Below, piece after piece: positions 28,613 to 33,229 of a stretch of DNA of 33,229 nucleotides. The stretch is from Trichlorobacter sp. (GTDB lineage Bacteria; Desulfobacterota; Desulfuromonadia; Geobacterales; Pseudopelobacteraceae). A model generated the notes under the pieces. It did no database searches. It saw only the letters and a list, made by a program, of their open reading frames with translations, and was not told the DNA's origin. The position numbers were made by a program, and so were the translations under genes. Location: positions 1-33,229 of the forward strand of contig NZ_JAOTRZ010000014.1 in NCBI RefSeq assembly GCF_030247655.1, in the 5' to 3' direction. Position 1 is the stretch's first letter. Every line of letters starts with the position of its first letter.

Positions 28613-29655
28613 CCGTCCCATCGCCCCGTTGGGTGCTGACCTACAACAAAAAGGACATCTCGGCAGAGATCGCGCCCTACATGCTGCAGATTACCTATAC
28701 GGACGTGCTGAAGGGCGAGAGCGACGATCTGGAAATTAACCTGGAGAACCGGGATCTGCGCTGGTTGAGCAGCTGGTGGCCATCAAAGGGGGATCAGCTG
28801 CAGCTGCAGATAGGCTATGAGGGATCACCAATGATGAACTGCGGCACATTCCAGATTGATGAGTGTGAGGACAACGGTGGAACCGCTGATACGTTCAGTA
28901 TCCGCGCTCTGGCTGCCGGTGTTACCCAAAGCCTGCGTACTGACAATACCGTGGCCTATGAAGATATGAGTCTGGAAGAAATCGCCCGCAAAATAGCTGG
29001 CAAGCACGGCCTGAAGCTGACCGGTACGGTGGGTACTAAAAAACGCCGCCGCAAGGCCAAGCGGGTAACCCAGAAAAAAGAGACGGACCTGGCTTTTTTA
29101 AAGCGCCTCGGTGAAGCTGAAGGGGTTGTGTTCAGCATTAAAGATGGCCAGTTGGTCTGGCATGACCAGGACACGCTGGACACGGCCAACAGCATCATTG
29201 TCATAGATCGCTCAGCAATGATGCAACGCACGTTTCGCAACAAAACAGACCAGATCTACAGGGGCTGTGAGGTCAGCTATTTTGACCCGGTAAAGAAAAA
29301 GCTGATCACGCATCAGTACAAAGATTCCTCAGTTACCACCGGCGATATTTTGAAACTGAATACCCGCTGCGAGTCAAAAGAAGAGGCGATCATCAAGGCA
29401 GCAGCAGCACTCAAAAACAGTAACGGTAAACAGATTGAAGGTCAGTTCACCACAACCGGCAATACCATGCTGGTTGCTGGTGTCAACCTGGAGCTGACCG
29501 GTCTGGGCCTGCTGTCTGGCGGGTACCAGGCACACAAAGTCAGGCACATCATGGAACGTGGTGGCGGATACAAAACCGCCCCTGAAGTCAGTACCTCGGC
29601 CATGCTGGTTAAAGGCATGAAGAACCTACGAAACAACGCAAGGGTGATCAAATGA
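28600..29655 (+). CDS. D: Late control/baseplate hub protein (P2 gpD-like)
   Basis: 351 aa from GTG at 28600; ACGGAG is upstream. Baseplate hub features: Y-T-D-V-L-K-G-E-S-D-D-L-E-I-N-L near 33-48, a G-D-Q-L-Q-L-Q-I-G segment, D-L-A-F-L-K-R-L-G-E-A-E-G near 162-174, and a G-V-N-L-E-L-T-G-L-G end. It is the hub under the tail tube (T4 gp27-like fold). A basic insert K-K-R-R-R-K-A-K-R lies near 146-154. Overlaps V by 4 nt. Confidence 0.92.
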   Translation: MEAITVPSPRWVLTYNKKDISAEIAPYMLQITYTDVLKGESDDLEINLENRDLRWLSSWWPSKGDQLQLQIGYEGSPMMNCGTFQIDECEDNGGTADTFSIRALAAGVTQSLRTDNTVAYEDMSLEEIARKIAGKHGLKLTGTVGTKKRRRKAKRVTQKKETDLAFLKRLGEAEGVVFSIKDGQLVWHDQDTLDTANSIIVIDRSAMMQRTFRNKTDQIYRGCEVSYFDPVKKKLITHQYKDSSVTTGDILKLNTRCESKEEAIIKAAAALKNSNGKQIEGQFTTTGNTMLVAGVNLELTGLGLLSGGYQAHKVRHIMERGGGYKTAPEVSTSAMLVKGMKNLRNNARVIK

Positions 29656-30278
29656 CCGGTACCGTAGTTGCGCGTGATCCAGATAAGCACAAGGTACGGG
29701 TGCAGTTCCCGGACCATGACAACATGGTCTCTGACTGGCTGCCGGTGGGGGTTCAAAAGTCCCTGGGTGATTTTGATTACTGGCTGCCGGATCTGCAAAC
29801 CCAGGTGGCATGCCTGATGGATGAAAACTACGAGTTTGGTGTGGTGGTCTGTGCCATCTATTCAGATGCAGATCTGCCGCCCATCAGTAACCCGGATCTG
29901 TTTTACAAGCAGTTCAAGGACGGCACCAACATCCAGTATGACCGGGCAGCCCATAAGCTGAGCGCCAACGTACAGGGGGATGTTGAATTGACCACTACCG
30001 GCACCGTTACCAGTGACAGCCAGGGTCTGACCACCATTAAAGCCGCTGTAGGCATTGTACTGCAGGCCCCGTCAATCAACATGGCCAGCTACAACGGCAC
30101 GGCAGGGGCAGGCACCATAAACGGCACCCTGCATGTTACCGGGAATATTACTGGCGATGCAGAGGTGAGGGACTCTGTGCGTACTATGAGCGGTGATCGT
30201 GCAATCTATAACGGTCATACTCACCCGGAAAACGGTGAGGGTGGCGGCACAACTAACCCGCCTGATCAGGGGATGTAA
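29652..30278 (+). CDS. V: Baseplate spike protein (P2 gpV-like)
   Basis: 208 aa. OB-fold N-terminus (V-V-A-R-D-P-D-K-H-K-V-R-V-Q-F-P-D), W-L-P-V-G, then a beta-helix with repeated G-T/T-G turns. The tip has H189 and H191 in N-G-H-T-H-P, the HxH site that binds an iron ion in P2-type spikes. It pierces the outer membrane. Gly-rich C-terminus is normal. Confidence 0.93.
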   Translation: MTGTVVARDPDKHKVRVQFPDHDNMVSDWLPVGVQKSLGDFDYWLPDLQTQVACLMDENYEFGVVVCAIYSDADLPPISNPDLFYKQFKDGTNIQYDRAAHKLSANVQGDVELTTTGTVTSDSQGLTTIKAAVGIVLQAPSINMASYNGTAGAGTINGTLHVTGNITGDAEVRDSVRTMSGDRAIYNGHTHPENGEGGGTTNPPDQGM

Positions 30279-30653
30279 ATGACAGTACGTGTCCAGGACA
30301 TACAAGCGGCAGATTGGTCAATATCGGTGGGCAATCCCGGCCAGGTGGTGGAAGACACCGACGATATCAACCAGTGTATCGGCATCATCCTGACCACACG
30401 TCCAGGATCAGACCCACACCGGCCCCTGTTCGGTTGTAATGCCTGGTTGCACCTGGATAAACCGATTCCCGTTGCCCGCCCGCTGGTGGTTGCTGATGTA
30501 GTAGAGGCGCTGGAACTGTGGGAACCCAGAATCACGCTAGTGCGAGTAACCACAGAATTTAGCGGTAATACGGTTACCGTCCTGGTTGAGTGGCAATTTA
30601 ACGGTGATGACACCATTAACAAAACGGAGGTCCGCATAGATGGCGCTGCCTGA
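30279..30653 (+). CDS. W: Baseplate protein W (P2 gpW/T4 gp25-like)
   Basis: 124 aa starting directly after V. Family features: D-I-N-Q-C-I-G-I-I-L-T-T-R-P-G near 28-42, L-F-G-C-N near 50-54, and the V-R-V-T-T-E-F strand near 88-94. It is a baseplate wedge component that starts sheath assembly. It overlaps the J gene by 14 nt. Confidence 0.92.
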   Translation: MTVRVQDIQAADWSISVGNPGQVVEDTDDINQCIGIILTTRPGSDPHRPLFGCNAWLHLDKPIPVARPLVVADVVEALELWEPRITLVRVTTEFSGNTVTVLVEWQFNGDDTINKTEVRIDGAA

Positions 30654-31746
30654 ACCCTCATTTATCGAACGTGACCCCGCAAAGGTTACCGCTGAAAACA
30701 TCGCTCTGTATGAGTCACTGTCCGGCAAAACCCTGCAGCCAGCCCAGCCGGAAATGCTGATGGTGAATCAGATATCCTACCGGGAATCCCTGATCCGCAT
30801 CGGCATCCAGGAAGCAGCAAAGCAGTGCCTGGTTGATTATGCCATCTACCCAATAATCGACTACCTGGGGGCACTGGTAGGGGTTGAACGCCTGCCTGCC
30901 CAGTATGCCGTTACCACCCTGCAGTTTGAACTGTCTGAGGCGTTGGCGTTTGATCTGTTAATCCCAATAGCTACGCTGGTGGGCAGTTCTGACGGCCTGT
31001 ATTCGTTTACCACTGATACAGACCTGACCATCCCTGCAGGTAACCTGACCGGAACCGTCATGGCCACGGCCGAAACAGCCGGTACCGTGGCCAACGACTA
31101 CGCAATCGGTACCATCACGGACCTGCTCTCGCCGCTGTCCTACATTGACAGCGTCACCAACATAACCGCCACCAGCGGCGGGGTAGATGAGGAAACTGAT
31201 GATGCCCTACGTGAGCGGATCAAGCTGGCCCCGGAATCGTTCAGCGTGGCCGGTAGCCGTAACGCCTACATCTATTGGGCAAAGACCGCCCATCAAAGCA
31301 TTATTGATGTAGAGCCGGTGGTTGATAATGAGGGGAACATCACACTCTATCCACTGTTGGCCACCGGTACCCCGTCAACTGAGATCCTGGCAGCGGTTGA
31401 AGCCATCTGCTCGGCTGAAAACGTCCGCCCCCTGTCAGACAAGGTTAGCGCCGTGGCACCTACCCGCAAAACAACAGAGATCAATATTGGTCTGGTTATC
31501 TACGACAGCGCGGATGCCGCCACGGTCAAGGCCGCTGCAGAAACTGCCCTGGCTACGTACACTACCTGGCTACGTGCCAAGCTGGGCCGGGATGTTATTC
31601 GTGAACGGATCACAGCGGTTGCCGGGGTAGACGGCGTATACCGGCCCAGCGTGGTCACCCCTGCAGCCGACATCATTAACGAACTATATGAGTGGTGTGA
31701 TTGCACCTCAATCACCGTCACCATAACCGGCACGGTGGCAGGCTGA
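30640..31746 (+). CDS. J: Baseplate protein J (P2 gpJ-like)
   Basis: 368 aa. Baseplate_J pattern: L-P-E-P-S-F-I-E-R-D near the start, A-I-Y-P-I-I-D-Y-L-G near 69-78, L-T-I-P-A-G near 129-134, G-G-V-D-E-E-T-D-D-A-L-R-E-R-I near 179-193, and A-G-S-R-N-A-Y-I-Y-W near 203-212. It forms the wedge of the baseplate. GGAGG is 9 nt upstream. The stop overlaps the I gene ATG. Confidence 0.94.
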   Translation: MALPEPSFIERDPAKVTAENIALYESLSGKTLQPAQPEMLMVNQISYRESLIRIGIQEAAKQCLVDYAIYPIIDYLGALVGVERLPAQYAVTTLQFELSEALAFDLLIPIATLVGSSDGLYSFTTDTDLTIPAGNLTGTVMATAETAGTVANDYAIGTITDLLSPLSYIDSVTNITATSGGVDEETDDALRERIKLAPESFSVAGSRNAYIYWAKTAHQSIIDVEPVVDNEGNITLYPLLATGTPSTEILAAVEAICSAENVRPLSDKVSAVAPTRKTTEINIGLVIYDSADAATVKAAAETALATYTTWLRAKLGRDVIRERITAVAGVDGVYRPSVVTPAADIINELYEWCDCTSITVTITGTVAG

Positions 31747-32330
31747 TGGCAGCGGACACACGTCTGATACCGGATGCAATCCGTGATGTTTCAACCCTGG
31801 CCCTGAATGAGCTGATAGACCGCATGGGCACGCTGGACCTGACACCGCTTCTGGTCTACCTGGTCGACAATGTTGCGGATTCAGCACTGCTGCACCTGGT
31901 TGAACAGTTTCACGTTGCCGGGATCGAAGGCGGGGCACTGGCGGAGAACGCCACCAACCGCCGCACACTGATCAAAAACGCCATTGCCATCCACCGCCTG
32001 AAGGGCACCCCTGCAGGCATCAAGCGAGCTATCCGTGACGCCGGATTCGGCGAGGTCACCATCATTGAGCGGCCCGGTGAACTATTCCATGACGGCACCT
32101 ATACCCGCAACGGATTGATGACTCACGGCAACGGTAACGGTGCGTGGCGTAATTACCACATCATTATGCACCGGCTTATAACCGTTGATCAGGCCGTGCT
32201 GATCCGGGCGCTGGCCAATGAGTTTGCACCGGTCAGATGCAAATTATTACAAATTGTCTACACAGAGGCACCGTTGCGACACAACGGCGCAGGTTACCAC
32301 GACGGCAGTTACAGCCGTGGCGCGGCATAA
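31746..32330 (+). CDS. I: Tail protein I (P2 gpI-like)
   Basis: 194 aa from ATG at 31746. Tail_P2_I features: L-A-L-N-E-L-I-D-R near 18-26, L-V-Y-L-V-D-N-V-A near 36-44, L-K-G-T-P-A-G-I-K-R-A near 84-94, and F-H-D-G-T-Y-T-R-N-G near 113-122. The C-terminus repeats that last motif (Y-H-D-G-S-Y-S-R-G), a duplicated edge. It links baseplate to fibre. The fibre gene follows after 14 nt with AAAGGAG. Confidence 0.92.
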   Translation: MAADTRLIPDAIRDVSTLALNELIDRMGTLDLTPLLVYLVDNVADSALLHLVEQFHVAGIEGGALAENATNRRTLIKNAIAIHRLKGTPAGIKRAIRDAGFGEVTIIERPGELFHDGTYTRNGLMTHGNGNGAWRNYHIIMHRLITVDQAVLIRALANEFAPVRCKLLQIVYTEAPLRHNGAGYHDGSYSRGAA

Positions 32331-32344
32331 AGGAGACCATAACT

Positions 32345-33229
32345 ATGGCAGATCTAGTAGAAGTATCGGAATGGACACCGGGAATATATCAGTTGGAAAC
32401 CACTGACCCGGTAGAGGGCGGCCCGGATGGCGTTGACAACCTGCAGGCCAGACAACTGGCCAACCGGACGGCATACTTAAAGGCCTCACTAACTGCCCTG
32501 GGAGAGGGTACACAACCGCTGGATGCAACCCTGACTGCTCTGGCTGCCATTACTACTGTTGCCGATAAACTGATCTACGCCACGGGGGCTGATGCGTTTG
32601 CCACCACTACCCTGACCGCGTTTGCCCGTACCCTGCTGGATGATGCTGACGCGGCAGCGGCCAGGGCAACCCTGGGTATAGTGGCAGGCTCTGAAACTGC
32701 TGCAGGGCTGCTTGAGTTGGCAACGGCTGCAGAAACAGTAACGGGAACTGATTCAGTCAGAGCCACCCATGCTGCAGGCGTTAAAGCGGCAATAGATGCA
32801 GCTATTACGGCACTGGTTAACGGATCACCGACAGCCCTGAATCAGTTAAATGAACTGGCGACCGCGTTGGGTAATGATCCCAACTTCGCCACCACTATAA
32901 CTACAGCGTTGGCAAGCAAGCAGCCCCTTGACGCCACCCTTACCTCCCTTGCAGCTATGGCCACCGCTGCCAACCAGTTAATCTACGCCACCGGTAGCGA
33001 CACATTTGGAACCACTGCCCTTACCGCGTTTGCCCGTACCCTGCTGGATGATGCTGACGCGGCAACGGCACGGGCAACACTGGGGTTGGGTGCGGCGGCT
33101 CTGCTGGCAGTCGGTACCTCCTCTGGGACTGTTGCTGCCGGAGATCATAATCACGGGTCTACATATCAGCCCCTTGACGCCACCCTTACCGCCCTTGCAG
33201 CTATGGCCACCGCTGCCAACCAGTTAATC
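32345..33229 (+). CDS. H: Tail fibre protein, N-terminal part (runs off the right edge)
   Basis: 295 codons are open from ATG at 32345 to the window end. The N-terminus (about 1-60) has the baseplate-attachment pattern I-Y-Q-L-E-T-T-D-P-V-E-G-G and L-Q-A-R-Q-L-A-N-R-T. After that it is built from repeats of L-D-A-T-L-T-A-L-A-A followed by L-I-Y-A-T-G and T-A-F-A-R-T-L-L-D-D-A-D-A-A, plus an H-N-H near residue 268. Such repeats are typical of fibre shafts. It is expected to bind the host receptor. The C-terminal receptor-binding part and any chaperone lie outside. Confidence 0.9.
   Translation, partial: MADLVEVSEWTPGIYQLETTDPVEGGPDGVDNLQARQLANRTAYLKASLTALGEGTQPLDATLTALAAITTVADKLIYATGADAFATTTLTAFARTLLDDADAAAARATLGIVAGSETAAGLLELATAAETVTGTDSVRATHAAGVKAAIDAAITALVNGSPTALNQLNELATALGNDPNFATTITTALASKQPLDATLTSLAAMATAANQLIYATGSDTFGTTALTAFARTLLDDADAATARATLGLGAAALLAVGTSSGTVAAGDHNHGSTYQPLDATLTALAAMATAANQLI
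32921..33229. repeat. Direct DNA repeats within the tail fibre gene
   Basis: A 63-bp unit at 32921-32983 recurs at 33167-33229 with one mismatch. A 42-bp unit at 32615-32656 recurs exactly at 33023-33064. Identity at the DNA level, not just protein, suggests recent duplication or gene conversion. Confidence 0.9.

Larger units (their letters stand above)
1..33229 (+). mobile_element. Mu-like transposable prophage with P2-type contractile tail (incomplete on the right, left end not seen)
   Basis: Nearly all genes fit one phage: a leftward repressor, Ner-like regulator, DD35E transposase, MuB-like ATPase, DUF3164, GemA and Mor; then lysis, Mu-type packaging/head genes and a P2-type tail. Order and tight overlaps (many ATGA or GTGA junctions) indicate long polycistronic operons. 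No integrase, attachment site, tRNA or host gene is visible. The window ends in the tail fibre, so the right end and any host-range or modification genes lie outside. The left Mu-type end could lie left of base 1 or near 170-180, but no diagnostic terminal repeat was recognised. Confidence 0.93.

Overview
The window is almost entirely one Mu-like transposable prophage of the chimeric kind: Mu-type transposition, regulation and head genes joined to a P2-type contractile tail (a layout known from phages such as BcepMu). The window starts inside the prophage's left regulatory region, or just outside it, and stops inside a tail fibre gene, so neither phage end nor host flank can be placed with confidence. 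Gene style, codon use and the GC-rich palindromic repeats would fit a Geobacter/Trichlorobacter/Pelobacter-like deltaproteobacterium. That is a low-to-moderate confidence inference; no host marker gene is present.

Layout. (1) 1-870, minus strand: CI-like repressor, zinc-ribbon protein and lipoprotein in one tight operon, probably the genes on in the lysogen. (2) 847-918: face-to-face promoters bounded by an inverted GTTGACAC repeat. (3) 952-10674, plus strand: Ner-like regulator, small DNA-binding and hypothetical proteins, DD35E transposase, MuB-like AAA ATPase, an HTH protein, three tiny proteins, DUF3164, GemA and Mor. One minus-strand multi-zinc-ribbon gene (1276-1821) interrupts the run. 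(4) 10746-11297: short cytosine-C5 methyltransferase. (5) 11298-11669: non-coding control region with a near-consensus promoter, an 8-bp dyad around its -35 box and an intrinsic terminator directly downstream. (6) 11670-13723: lysis cassette (GH108 endolysin with signal peptide, overlapping i-spanin/o-spanin, zinc finger, membrane and coiled-coil proteins). (7) 13723-22868: DNA packaging and head (small and large terminase, a fused portal/gp30 protein, virion morphogenesis protein, protease with nested scaffold, decoration protein, major capsid, completion proteins). (8) 22858-33229: tail (sheath, tube, E/E' frameshift chaperone, tape measure, U, X, D, V, W, J, I, fibre), interrupted by a small minus-strand membrane gene with its own promoter.

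Working together: repressor and Ner set the lysogeny/lytic choice. Transposase and the AAA ATPase carry out replicative transposition, GemA and Mor move expression to middle/late genes, and the late operon makes lysis proteins, head and tail. No second Mu C-type late activator was recognised, and the late control region looks more like a promoter with an immediate terminator, so late control may differ from Mu. The most notable observations are that late control region, the promoter-driven leaderless minus-strand membrane gene between E' and the tape measure, the lipoprotein in the repressor operon, the portal/gp30 fusion, the T TTT TTG frameshift site and the dual-start endolysin.
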